The notes beneath the pieces were generated by a model, which saw only the letters and a list, made by a program, of their open reading frames with translations, ran no database searches and had not been told where the DNA came from. Made by a program: the position numbers and the translations under genes. From Mycolicibacterium rutilum (lineage in GTDB: Bacteria > Actinomycetota > Actinomycetes > Mycobacteriales > Mycobacteriaceae), in NCBI RefSeq assembly GCF_900108565.1, contig NZ_LT629971.1:4526001-4590000 (forward strand): DNA of 64,000 nucleotides. Direction: 5' to 3'. Numbering within the stretch: the stretch's first letter is position 1; every line of letters starts with the position of its first letter. Positions 19,823 to 28,931 of this stretch are shown here, piece after piece.

Positions 19823-21136
19823 CTATGCCGTCGCCATCTCCGGTGGTTCGCGAGTCAGCCCGCGCGTGAGCACCAGCAGGTACGCGATGCCGATCCCGAG
19901 CCAGGCCAGCCCCAGCACCAGCGCCTTGGAGTCGAGTTGGGTCAGCAGGTAGACGTCGATGGCCGCGCCGACGACCGGCAGCAGTACGTACCGCCACGGG
20001 CTGAGCTGCTCGCCGCGGTGCTTGAGGTAGTAGCCGATGACCGCCAGGTTCACCAACGTGAACGCGGTGAACGCGCCGAAATTGATGAACGACGTGGAGG
20101 TCGCGACGTCGAGGAAGATAGCGGCCAACCCGATCGCGCCGCACAGCATGATGTTGAACACCGGTGTGTGGAAACGCTCTGAGAGCCAACCGAACACCCG
20201 CGGCGGCAGCACCCGGTCGCGGCCCATCGCGTACAGCAGCCGCGCCACCGCGGCCTGCGCCGACAGCCCCGAGGTGAACTGGCCGACGATGAGCCCGGTG
20301 AGGAACACCGCACCGAACAGGCTGCCGCCGATCGTCTTGGCGATGTCGGCGGCCAGCGAATCGGCGTTGTCGAACGTCCCGCCGGGCGACACCAGCGTCA
20401 CGAAATAGCTGACCAGCACGAAGATCCCGCCGCCGATCACGGCGACGAGCACGATCGCCCGCGGGACCGTGCGTTCCGCGTCGTGGGTCTCCTCGGTCAG
20501 GGTGCTGATCGCGTCGAACCCGAGGAACGAGTAGGCCGCGACGGCGGCGCCGGCTGCCAGCGCGCCGAAACCGCTCGCGCCGGTGAACGGCGTCGTCGAC
20601 ACCAGCGACTCCGAACCGTTGACCAGATGCGCGATCGACAGGATCACGAACAGCGCCAGGATCAGCAACTGCACGGTCATCAGCACGAAGTTGGTGCGGT
20701 CGGCGACCTTGAGCCCGATCACGTTGAGCGCCGACGTGATCACGATGAACGCCAGGATCCAGACGAAGAACGGCACACCGGGGAACTGGCCGTGCAGATA
20801 CGAGCCGCCGATCAGCCAGATCACCAACGGCAGGAACAGGTAGTCCAGCAGGATCGCCCAGCCGACAACGAATCCCACCCGGGAGTCGAGCGACTTGCGC
20901 ACATAGGTGTAGGCCGATCCGGCGACCGGGAAGTGCTTGGCCATCACCGCGTAACTCAGTGCGGTGAACAACATCGCCACGGTCGCAACGAGATACGACC
21001 CGGCGCTGCCGCCGTCGGAGAGCTCGGCGATGACCCCGAAGATGCCGAGCACGATGATCGGCGTCATGTACGCCAGACCGAACAACACCAGCGATCGCAG
21101 TCGCAGTTGCTTCTGCAGTCGGGGTGTCTCGGTCAT
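19823..21136 (-). CDS. APC-family amino acid permease
   Basis: A 437-residue membrane protein with about twelve hydrophobic segments. Helix 1 carries SLVLFGLAYMTPIIVLGIFG and the region AAYSFLGFDAISTLTEETHD near residue 200 is characteristic of APC transporters, which import amino acids or amines by proton coupling. The start is ATG 21136, overlapping the stop of the upstream hydrolase (ATGA) with GAGAGGAG just before it. The substrate is unknown. Coupling to an amidase suggests an amide, amine or amino acid such as a deamidation product. Confidence 0.88.
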   Translation of the reverse strand: MTETPRLQKQLRLRSLVLFGLAYMTPIIVLGIFGVIAELSDGGSAGSYLVATVAMLFTALSYAVMAKHFPVAGSAYTYVRKSLDSRVGFVVGWAILLDYLFLPLVIWLIGGSYLHGQFPGVPFFVWILAFIVITSALNVIGLKVADRTNFVLMTVQLLILALFVILSIAHLVNGSESLVSTTPFTGASGFGALAAGAAVAAYSFLGFDAISTLTEETHDAERTVPRAIVLVAVIGGGIFVLVSYFVTLVSPGGTFDNADSLAADIAKTIGGSLFGAVFLTGLIVGQFTSGLSAQAAVARLLYAMGRDRVLPPRVFGWLSERFHTPVFNIMLCGAIGLAAIFLDVATSTSFINFGAFTAFTLVNLAVIGYYLKHRGEQLSPWRYVLLPVVGAAIDVYLLTQLDSKALVLGLAWLGIGIAYLLVLTRGLTREPPEMATA

Positions 21137-22008
21137 GACGCTCCTCTCGGTTCCCACCGGGTCGGATCGATCCGGCCCTGATAGATCGGCAACTCGATCA
21201 CCGGATCGTCGGCGGCCATCTGCGACCACATCCGGTTGTAGCCCTCGGTGCCGCGTGCCCGCACGAGGGTGACGGCGTCGAGATCCAACTCGACGTACAG
21301 CACACCGGGTTCGGCGGTCGGCAGGTCGGCGACGACGGTGCCCTCCGGGTCGCACACGAGCGAACCACCGGTGCCGATCGGGCCGGCCGCGTTCACGCTG
21401 AGCATGAACACCTGGTTGACGATCGCGTTCGCCTGCGCGAGCACCCGCTCCTGTTTGCGGTCCGCGCCGATGGTCTTGACGACGTTGACGACGAACTCGG
21501 CGCCCATCCAGGCCACGCTGCGGGTCGCCTCCGGAAACCACGAGTCGTAGCAGATCGACAGCCCGGCCCGGCCGATCCCCGGCAGGTCCGCGACGACGAA
21601 CTCGTGCCCGGACGCCCACGCCTCATAGGGCCGCCACGGAAACACCTTGCGGTACGCCGCAATCAACGTCCCGCCCGGGTCGAACACCACCTCGGTGTTG
21701 TACACCCGCCCGTCGCCGCCGAGTTCGGGTACCGATCCCGGGATCAGCCACACCCCGAGCTGTCGCGCGACCTCACCCAGCGCGCGGATACGGGGACCGT
21801 CGAGCGGTTCAGCCGCCGCACGCAGCCAGTCGTTGGCGTCCGGGGCCGCGTCGCAGTCACCGCACAGATGGATCTCGGGGAAGACGATCAGATCGAGACG
21901 GGCCGAGTCACCGAGGATTTCGGCAACCTGTGCCGCCAGCTGACCGACCGGATCGACACCCGTGATCGGCGGGTACTGCGCGAGCGCGGCGGCGAGGTGA
22001 CGGCCCAT
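21133..22008 (-). CDS. Carbon-nitrogen hydrolase (nitrilase-superfamily amidase)
   Basis: A 291-residue protein with the catalytic triad of the nitrilase superfamily: Glu in LIVFPEIHL (residue 45), Lys in AAYRKVFPW near residue 119, and Cys in LSICYDSWFPE near residue 153. The DSWFPE extension resembles aliphatic or omega amidases rather than true nitrilases. It probably acts in the cytoplasm, releasing ammonia from a small amide. It heads a three-gene unit with the APC permease and binding-like protein, and lies just downstream of whiA on the same strand with a 12-base gap. Confidence 0.87.
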   Translation of the reverse strand: MGRHLAAALAQYPPITGVDPVGQLAAQVAEILGDSARLDLIVFPEIHLCGDCDAAPDANDWLRAAAEPLDGPRIRALGEVARQLGVWLIPGSVPELGGDGRVYNTEVVFDPGGTLIAAYRKVFPWRPYEAWASGHEFVVADLPGIGRAGLSICYDSWFPEATRSVAWMGAEFVVNVVKTIGADRKQERVLAQANAIVNQVFMLSVNAAGPIGTGGSLVCDPEGTVVADLPTAEPGVLYVELDLDAVTLVRARGTEGYNRMWSQMAADDPVIELPIYQGRIDPTRWEPRGAS

Positions 22009-22020
22009 GCGAGTCGAGCG

Positions 22021-23004
22021 CTACGCGTCTTCGAGCAGGTCCGGCGTGACGGCCGACTCGGTGTCGGCGATGCCTTCCTGTTTGGCTTTCCGGTCGGCCA
22101 TCGACAGCAGTCGCCGAATCCGCCCTGCGACAGCATCTTTCGTCATCGGCGGATCGGCCAGCCGGCCCAGCTCCTCCAGCGACGCCTGCCGGTGCTCGAC
22201 GCGCAGCTTGCCCGCCGCCGCCAGATGGTCGGGCACCGTGTCCCCGAGGATCTCCAGCGCCCGCTCCACCCGGGCCGCCGCGGCGACCGCAGCCCGTGCG
22301 GACCGCCGCAGGTTCGCGTCGTCGAAGTTGGCCAACCGGTTGGCCGTCGCGCGCACCTCGCGGCGCATCCGGCGCTCTTCCCACGTCAGCCTGGTGTCCT
22401 GGGCGCCCATCCGGGTCAGCAGCGCGCCGATCGCCTCACCGTCGCGCACCACGACCCGGTCGGTCCCGCGCACCTCGCGGGCCTTGGCGCTGACCCCCAG
22501 CCGGCGTGCTGCGCCGACCAACGCCAGCGCCGCCTCCGGTCCCGGGCAGCTGACCTCCAACGCCGACGAGCGGCCCGGTTCGGTCAACGAGCCGTGCGCC
22601 AAAAACGCTCCGCGCCAAGCGGCTTCGGCGTCGGCGACGCTGCCGCCGACGACCTGTGCCGGCAGTCCGCGCACCGGCCGGCCGCGCAGATCCAGCAGGC
22701 CGGTCTGCCGGGCCAACGCCTCGCCGTCCTTGGCCACCCGCACCACGTAGCGGGTGCTCTTGCGGATACCGCTGGCCGACAGGACGTGCACGGCCGCGCT
22801 GTAGCCGTAGAGGTCGTAGATGTCCTTGCGCAGCCGGCGGGCGATGATGCCGAGATCGACCTCGGCCTCGACCACCACCCGGCCGGAGACGATGTGCAGG
22901 CCACCGGCGAACCGCAACAGTGAGGCGACCTCGGCGCGTCGAGCGCTGACCGAATTGACGACCAGCCGGCTCAACTCATCCTTGACCTCGGCTGTCATCG
23001 CCAC
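22021..23004 (-). CDS. whiA: DNA-binding protein WhiA
   Basis: A 327-residue WhiA: an N-terminal domain related to LAGLIDADG homing endonucleases but lacking nuclease function, followed by a C-terminal helix-turn-helix (ASLEELGRLADPPMTKDAVAGRIRRLLSMAD). In actinobacteria WhiA influences cell division and development. The GTG at 23004 lies inside the end of yvcK, with GAGAGG upstream; ATG 22998 in the same frame is an alternative. The uvrC-rapZ-yvcK-whiA order is conserved across Gram-positive bacteria. Confidence 0.95.
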   Translation of the reverse strand: MAMTAEVKDELSRLVVNSVSARRAEVASLLRFAGGLHIVSGRVVVEAEVDLGIIARRLRKDIYDLYGYSAAVHVLSASGIRKSTRYVVRVAKDGEALARQTGLLDLRGRPVRGLPAQVVGGSVADAEAAWRGAFLAHGSLTEPGRSSALEVSCPGPEAALALVGAARRLGVSAKAREVRGTDRVVVRDGEAIGALLTRMGAQDTRLTWEERRMRREVRATANRLANFDDANLRRSARAAVAAAARVERALEILGDTVPDHLAAAGKLRVEHRQASLEELGRLADPPMTKDAVAGRIRRLLSMADRKAKQEGIADTESAVTPDLLEDA

Positions 23005-24026
23005 GGATCGTCACCTCTCGGTCCATTCACTGTCGACGTCTGCACCGTCGGCGCCGGGCCCCGCAGCCGCACCCCTTCCAGCGCCGCGGCCAACCGCGCC
23101 GGGTCATGTAAAGGTGTACCAGGTCTGGAGACGTCAGCAAACTCCACGGAAGCCTGCAAGATGTTCGCGGTGCGACGCAGTTGCTCACGCTCGCGCTCGC
23201 CCGGCACCCGGCTGGCGTCGACGATGATCTCATGCACGGTGAAGTCGGGGGCGTGCTGGGCGAGCACATGGATGTGCCGCTCGACCGAGAAGCCCGCCGT
23301 CTCCCCCGGTTCGGCGACGAGATTGAGCACCAGGGCCCGGCGCGCGGCTGTCGCCTGCAGCGCCGCGGCCAGTTCCGGCACCAGCACGTGCGGGATGACA
23401 CTGGTGAACCACGAGCCCGGCCCCAGTACGACCAGGTCGGCGCTCAGGATCGCGTCGACGGCCTGCCGCGTGGCCGGCGGATCGCCCGGCAGCAGGCGGA
23501 CCCGGCGCACCTTGCCGACGGTGGTGGCGATCGCCACCTGCCCGCGGATGACCCGGCTCATCCGCGGATCGGACTCCAGTCCCGCGACATCGGCCTCGAT
23601 GCCCAGACCCACCGGGCACATCGGCAGCACCCGGCCCTTGACGCCGAGGATGCGGCCCAGCTCGTCGAGCGCGGCGACCGGGTCGGCCAGCACCTCGGAC
23701 AGCCCCGCCAGCATCAGGTTGCCGATCGGGTGGCCGGCCAGCGCGCCGCTGCCGCCGAACCGGTGCTGGATGATCGTCGCCCACAACCGTCCGTGCGGGC
23801 TGTCGGAGGCCAACGCCGCCAACGCCATTCGCAGATCCCCGGGCGGTACGACGTCGAGCTCGTTGCGCAGCCGCCCTGATGACCCGCCGTCATCGGCGAC
23901 GGTGACGATCGCGGTCACGTGCGGGGTCAGCCGTCGCGCCGCCGACAGCGTCGCGTACAGGCCGTGCCCGCCGCCGAGCGCGACGATCCGTGGCGGCATC
24001 AGGTCCTCGTCGCGGGTGGGCGTCAT
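22995..24026 (-). CDS. yvcK: YvcK/CofD-like UDP-GlcNAc-binding protein (gluconeogenesis factor)
   Basis: A 343-residue protein of the CofD-like family. The nucleotide-binding start IVALGGGHGLYATLSAARRL and the DDGGSSGRLR motif near residue 45 are diagnostic, as are GNLMLAGLSEVLADP and LVVLGPGSWFTSVIPHVLVP. Homologues (CuvA, Rv1422 in M. tuberculosis) bind UDP-N-acetylglucosamine and link carbon metabolism to cell-wall growth. The ATG overlaps the rapZ stop by four bases. Confidence 0.94.
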   Translation of the reverse strand: MTPTRDEDLMPPRIVALGGGHGLYATLSAARRLTPHVTAIVTVADDGGSSGRLRNELDVVPPGDLRMALAALASDSPHGRLWATIIQHRFGGSGALAGHPIGNLMLAGLSEVLADPVAALDELGRILGVKGRVLPMCPVGLGIEADVAGLESDPRMSRVIRGQVAIATTVGKVRRVRLLPGDPPATRQAVDAILSADLVVLGPGSWFTSVIPHVLVPELAAALQATAARRALVLNLVAEPGETAGFSVERHIHVLAQHAPDFTVHEIIVDASRVPGEREREQLRRTANILQASVEFADVSRPGTPLHDPARLAAALEGVRLRGPAPTVQTSTVNGPRGDDPWR

Positions 24027-24937
24027 TCGCGACCCAGATCCCGGTGCAGCACGCGCACCGTCAAGTCCTCACCTTCCCCGAGCCGCGCCGCCAATGCCTC
24101 GGCGATCGCCACGCTGCGGTGCTTGCCGCCGGTACAGCCGATGGCGACGGTCATATAGCGCTTCCCCTCGCGACGGTATCCATCGATGACCACATCGAGC
24201 AGCCGATGATAGGTGTCGAGGAAATCTCCCGCGCCCGGTTGCCCGAGGACGTAATCGCGAACCGCGGGATGCTGACCGGTGTACGGGCGCAGGTCATCTA
24301 CCCAGTGCGGGTTCGGCAGAAACCGCACATCCATCACCGTGTCGGCGTCCATCGGCAGCCCGTACTTGTACCCGAAGGACTCGACCGTGACATTGGTGTG
24401 CGCGACGGTCTCGCCGCCGAAGGCGCGTTCGATGCTTTCCCGCAGCGCGGGCACCGACAGCGTCGAGGTGTCGATCACCAGGTCGGCCGACGCGCGCACC
24501 GGCGCCAGCAACGCGCGTTCGGCCGCAATGCCTTCGGCGAGAGTCTGGTTGCCCTGCAGCGGGTGGCTGCGCCGGTTCTGCTCGTAGCGGCGGACCAGGA
24601 TGTCGTCGGACGCCTCGAGGAACAACACCCGCGGCGTGATGTTGCGGGTGGCCAGATCGGTGCGCACCCAGTCCAGGTCGCCGGTGAATCCGCGGGACCG
24701 CACGTCCATCACCACCGCGAGCTGGGTGATCCGCGAACCGGCGGCCAGGCCCAGCTCCACCATCCGCGCGATCAACTCCGGCGGCAGGTTGTCGGCGACA
24801 TACCAGCCGAGGTCCTCGAGCACCTTGGCCGCGGTGCCGCGGCCCGCGCCGGACAGGCCGGTCACCAGGACCACGTCGATACCCGAGTCGGCCGCCGACC
24901 CGTCCCGCAGATGCTCGTGCATACCCTGGTCCGTCAT
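24023..24937 (-). CDS. rapZ: Nucleotide-binding protein RapZ
   Basis: A 304-residue P-loop protein. The Walker A is VLVTGLSGAGRGTAAKVLED near residue 24, where RapZ proteins usually have GxSGAGKS; here Arg replaces the Lys (GAGRGT). VADNLPPELI follows. The C-terminal domain includes FGYKYGLPMDADTVMDVRFL and the GCTGGKHRSVAIAE loop, which in enterobacteria binds small RNA or UDP-GlcNAc-type ligands. Role in mycobacteria is not established. It overlaps uvrC upstream and yvcK downstream by four bases each. Confidence 0.94.
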   Translation of the reverse strand: MTDQGMHEHLRDGSAADSGIDVVLVTGLSGAGRGTAAKVLEDLGWYVADNLPPELIARMVELGLAAGSRITQLAVVMDVRSRGFTGDLDWVRTDLATRNITPRVLFLEASDDILVRRYEQNRRSHPLQGNQTLAEGIAAERALLAPVRASADLVIDTSTLSVPALRESIERAFGGETVAHTNVTVESFGYKYGLPMDADTVMDVRFLPNPHWVDDLRPYTGQHPAVRDYVLGQPGAGDFLDTYHRLLDVVIDGYRREGKRYMTVAIGCTGGKHRSVAIAEALAARLGEGEDLTVRVLHRDLGRE

Positions 24938-26916
24938 CCCGACACCTTGTCCTGATCATTGCCGATTACGGCTTCGGGCGCGTCGCTTTGCGACGGTACG
25001 CCAAGCGCCTCGAGCACCGCGCGCGCGGTCGCGACCCCGATGCCGGGCACGGCGGTGATCTCCTCGACCGAGGCCTGCTTGAGCCGGGCCACCGAACCGA
25101 AGTGCGTGACCAGCGCCTTGCGGCGGTGCTCGCCCAGCCCGCGCACCGAGTCCAGCGCCGACGCGGTCATCCGCTTGGAGCGCTTGCTGCGGTGGTAGGC
25201 GATCGCGAAGCGGTGCGCCTCGTCGCGGACCCGCTGCAGCAGATACAGCCCCTCGCTGTTGCGCGGCATTATCAGCGGATCCGGCTCGGCGGGCACCCAC
25301 ACCTCCTCGAGCCGTTTGGCCAGCCCGATCACCGCGACGTCGGTGATGCCCAGATCGTCGAGCACCGCCTGCGCGGCGTTGACCTGCGGGGCGCCGCCGT
25401 CGACGACATACAGGTTCGGCGGATAGGCGAACTTGCGCGACTTGCCTTCCGGGGCAATCTCCGTCGGATGCTGGACGTCGTGCAGGTGACGGTAGAACCG
25501 GCGCCTGGTCACCTCGGCGATCGAGGCCACGTCGTCGGAGCGGCCGTCGCCGGCGGCTTCCCGGATCGCGTAGTGCCGGTAGTCCGACTTGCGCGGCAGC
25601 CCGTCTTCGAAAACCACGAGCGAGGCCACCACATCGGTGCCCTGCACGTGGCTGATGTCGACGCACTCGATGCGCAGCGGCGCGTCCGACAACCCGAGGG
25701 CATCCTGAATGCTCTGCAGCGCAGCGGTTCTGGCGGTGAAGTCGCCGGCGCGTTTGAGTTTGTGCTGCGCCAGGGCATCCTGCGCGTTGCGGCGCACGGT
25801 CTCTGCGAGTGCGCGCTTGTCCCCGCGCTGCGGCACCCGCAGGCTCACCCTCGACCCGCGCAGCGCCGACAGCCACGTCGCCAACTCGTCGGCGTTGTCG
25901 GGAAGACACGGCACCAGGACCTGCCGCGGCACCGGGTTGGTCGACTCATCGGCGGCGCCGCCCAATTCGGCCTGATCGCCGTAGAACTGCGTCAAGAACT
26001 GCTCGACCAGTTGCCCTTGGTTGTCATCGCCTGGCTCGCTTGACTTTTCGACGATCCAGCCGCGTTGACCGCGCACCCTGCCCCCGCGGACGTGGAACAC
26101 CTGGACCGCGGCCTCGAGTTCGTCGTCGGCGAACGCCACCACGTCGGCGTCGGTACCGTCGCCGAACACCACCGTCTGCTTCTCCAGCGCGCGTCTGAGC
26201 GCACCGACGTCGTCGCGCAACCGCGCGGCGCGCTCGAAGTCCAGTTCCTCGGCGGCCGCGTTCATCTGACGCTCGAGGTCACGGATCAGCCGGTCGGTCT
26301 TGCCTGCCAGGAAGTCGCAGAAGTCGAGAACGATGCGCCGGTGCTCCTCGGCGCTGACCCGCCCGACACACGGTGCCGAGCACTTGTCGATGTAGCCCAG
26401 CAGGCACGGCCGGTCGATCTGCCTGTGCCGCTTGAAAACTCCGGCCGAGCAGGTGCGGGCCGGGAACACCCGGGTCAGCAGGTCGAGCGTCTCGCGGATG
26501 GCCCATGCGTGCGAATATGGGCCGAAGTAGCGGACCCCCTTGCGCCGGGCGCCGCGGTACACCATCAGCCGCGGATACTCCTCGTTGAGGGTGACCGCGA
26601 GCACCGGATAGGACTTGTCGTCGCGGTAGCGGATGTTGAACCGCGGGTCGAACTCCTTGATCCAGTTGTATTCGAGCTGCAGCGCCTCGACCTCGGTGCT
26701 GACCACCGTCCATTCGACGCTGCCCGCGGCCATCACCATCTGCCGGGTGCGCGGCGCCAGACCGGCGATGTCGGCGAAGTACGAGTTCAGTCGGCTGCGC
26801 AGGCTCTTGGCCTTGCCGACGTAGATCACCCGGCCGTGCGGGTCGCGGAACCGGTAGACGCCCGGTTCGACGGGGATCGACCCGGGGGCCGGTCGGTACG
26901 TCGCTGGATCGGGCAC
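24934..26916 (-). CDS. uvrC: Excinuclease ABC subunit C
   Basis: A 660-residue nucleotide-excision-repair nuclease making the 3' and 5' incisions around lesions bound by UvrB. In order: a GIY-YIG domain (PGVYRFRDPHGRVIYVGKAK, residues about 17-37), a UVR helix pair (LERQMNAAAEELDFERAARL, near 215), an RNase-H-like endonuclease domain (IECVDISHVQGTDVVASLVV, near 410) and a C-terminal double helix-hairpin-helix (LDSVRGLGEHRRKAL and VPGIGVATARAVLEAL). GTG 26916 is chosen because TAACCT (26924-26929) lies 7 bases upstream. I see no LexA box near it. Confidence 0.96.
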   Translation of the reverse strand: MPDPATYRPAPGSIPVEPGVYRFRDPHGRVIYVGKAKSLRSRLNSYFADIAGLAPRTRQMVMAAGSVEWTVVSTEVEALQLEYNWIKEFDPRFNIRYRDDKSYPVLAVTLNEEYPRLMVYRGARRKGVRYFGPYSHAWAIRETLDLLTRVFPARTCSAGVFKRHRQIDRPCLLGYIDKCSAPCVGRVSAEEHRRIVLDFCDFLAGKTDRLIRDLERQMNAAAEELDFERAARLRDDVGALRRALEKQTVVFGDGTDADVVAFADDELEAAVQVFHVRGGRVRGQRGWIVEKSSEPGDDNQGQLVEQFLTQFYGDQAELGGAADESTNPVPRQVLVPCLPDNADELATWLSALRGSRVSLRVPQRGDKRALAETVRRNAQDALAQHKLKRAGDFTARTAALQSIQDALGLSDAPLRIECVDISHVQGTDVVASLVVFEDGLPRKSDYRHYAIREAAGDGRSDDVASIAEVTRRRFYRHLHDVQHPTEIAPEGKSRKFAYPPNLYVVDGGAPQVNAAQAVLDDLGITDVAVIGLAKRLEEVWVPAEPDPLIMPRNSEGLYLLQRVRDEAHRFAIAYHRSKRSKRMTASALDSVRGLGEHRRKALVTHFGSVARLKQASVEEITAVPGIGVATARAVLEALGVPSQSDAPEAVIGNDQDKVSG

Positions 26917-26969
26917 GGATTCCAGGTTACTGCCGGGTCCCGACGCGGCTGATCCACTACCGTCGAGTG

Positions 26970-28931
26970 ATGCGGCCCTCATCGCCCACCACGCTGTTGG
27001 CCTCACTCGCGGCGATCATGATGGTGCTCGCCGGTTGCGCCGCCGAGGACTCCGAGGACACCGAGGACCCGCAAGCCGCCGGGCCGTGCGCGATCGTCGA
27101 GAACGGCACCCCCACGCGGAAGCCGCCCGCCCCGCCCGCCGGCGGGGCCAGCACGCCGCGCGACATCGCGACCAATCCCGAGGTCGCCACCGGCTACCGC
27201 ACGGACATGACCGCGGTGCGCACCGCCACGTTCTCGGTGGTCACCGCCAACCCGCTGGCCACGCAGGAAGCGTGCGAGGTGCTGCAGGACGGCGGCACCG
27301 CGGCTGACGCGCTGGTCACCGCGCAGGCGGTGCTGGGGCTGGTCGAGCCGCAGGCCTCCGGTGTCGGCGGGGGCGGCTTCCTGCTGTACTTCGACGCCGC
27401 CTCCGGTGAGGTGCAGGCCTATGACGGACGGGAGACGGCGCCGGCTGCGGCCACCGAGAACTATCTGCGCTGGGTCTCCGACACCTACCGCACCGAGCCC
27501 AAGCCCGACGCCCGCGGCTCGGGCCGCTCGATCGGCGTGCCGGGCATCGTCCGGCTGCTGCAGGAGGCCCACGCCGAGCACGGCAAGACCGCATGGCGCG
27601 ACCTGTTCGCCCCGGCCATCGCGCTGTCCGACGACGGCTTCGACATCAGCGACCGACTGGCCGCGGCCATCGAGGACGCCGCGCCGGACCTCAAGGCCGA
27701 TCCGCAAGCCGCCGGGTACTTCCTCAACTCCGACGGCAGCCCCAAGCAGGCCGGCACCCGGCTGACGAACCCGGCGTACTCGAAGACCTTGAACGTCATC
27801 GCATCTGACCCGGAGGCGTTCTACACCGGCGACCTCGCCCGCGCCATCGTCGCCGCGGCGGCCGACACGTCCGGCGGTCGCACACCGAGCCTGCTGACGG
27901 CGCAGGACCTCGCCGGCTACACCGTCAAGAAGCGCGAGCCGCTGTGCAGGCCCTATCGGGGGCGCGAGATCTGCGGGATGCCGCCGCCGTCGTCGGGCGG
28001 CATCGCGGTCGCCTCGACGCTCGGGATCCTCGAGCAGTTCCCGATGGCCGACCACCGGCCCACCGACATGGATCTCAACGGCGGACGGCCCACCGTGATG
28101 GGTGTACACCTGATCTCCGAGGCCGAGCGCCTGGCGTATGCGGATCGCGACGAGTACGTGGCCGACACCGATTTCGTCCCGCTGCCCGGCGGCTCACGCG
28201 ACACCCTGCTCGGCAGTGACTATCTGGCGGGCCGCGCCGCGCTGATCTCGGAGCAGCGCACGATGGGCACCGCCGAACCGGGCCGGTTCGGACCGCCGAC
28301 CAGCCCCGCCCCGCCGACACCCGAGCACGGCACCAGCCAGGTCAGCATCGTCGACGCGCAGGGCAACGCCGCCTCGCTGACCACCACCGTGGAGTCGGCG
28401 TTCGGCTCGTACCACATGGTCGACGGCTTCATCCTCAACAACCAGTTGACCGACTTCTCCGCCGAACCGGCCAAACCCGACGGCGCGCCAATCGCCAACC
28501 GCATCCAGCCGGGTAAACGTCCCCGCAGCTCGATGGCGCCGACCTTGATTTTCGACCAGGGCCAGGCCGGTCAACGCGGACCGCTGTTCGCGGTGCTGGG
28601 TTCGCCGGGCGGTTCGGTGATCATCCAGTTCGTCGTCAAAACGACTGTCGGCGTGCTGGATTGGGGCATGGATCCGCAGCAGGCGGTGTCCATGGTCGAC
28701 TTCGGTGCGGCGAACACCCCGAAGACCAACGTCGGCGGCGAGCACCCGGCCATCGACACCGCCGATAACGGTGACCATGACCCGCTGGTTGTCGGACTGC
28801 GCGCGTTGGGCCACGACGTCGACCTGGCCGATCAGTCCAGCGGTCTCTCGGCGATCGTGCGCGACGGGAGCGGGTGGGTCGGCGGTGCGGATCCCCGCCG
28901 GGAAGGACTGGTGATGGGCGATTCGCGTTGA
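26970..28931 (+). CDS. ggt: Gamma-glutamyltransferase, lipoprotein form
   Basis: A 653-residue Ntn-hydrolase precursor that cleaves gamma-glutamyl bonds of glutathione-like compounds. The N-terminus is a signal with lipobox LAGC, so the enzyme should be anchored outside the membrane. GTAADALVTAQAVLGLVEPQ and SGVGGGGFLLYFDA are GGT landmarks. The autoprocessing and nucleophilic Thr is at residue 455 in GTSQVSIVD, followed by the FGSYHM...NNQLTDFS block. ATG 26970 lies 6 bases after TACCGT. The divergent uvrC promoter shares this 53-base gap. The stop overlaps the GNAT start. Confidence 0.92.
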   Translation: MRPSSPTTLLASLAAIMMVLAGCAAEDSEDTEDPQAAGPCAIVENGTPTRKPPAPPAGGASTPRDIATNPEVATGYRTDMTAVRTATFSVVTANPLATQEACEVLQDGGTAADALVTAQAVLGLVEPQASGVGGGGFLLYFDAASGEVQAYDGRETAPAAATENYLRWVSDTYRTEPKPDARGSGRSIGVPGIVRLLQEAHAEHGKTAWRDLFAPAIALSDDGFDISDRLAAAIEDAAPDLKADPQAAGYFLNSDGSPKQAGTRLTNPAYSKTLNVIASDPEAFYTGDLARAIVAAAADTSGGRTPSLLTAQDLAGYTVKKREPLCRPYRGREICGMPPPSSGGIAVASTLGILEQFPMADHRPTDMDLNGGRPTVMGVHLISEAERLAYADRDEYVADTDFVPLPGGSRDTLLGSDYLAGRAALISEQRTMGTAEPGRFGPPTSPAPPTPEHGTSQVSIVDAQGNAASLTTTVESAFGSYHMVDGFILNNQLTDFSAEPAKPDGAPIANRIQPGKRPRSSMAPTLIFDQGQAGQRGPLFAVLGSPGGSVIIQFVVKTTVGVLDWGMDPQQAVSMVDFGAANTPKTNVGGEHPAIDTADNGDHDPLVVGLRALGHDVDLADQSSGLSAIVRDGSGWVGGADPRREGLVMGDSR

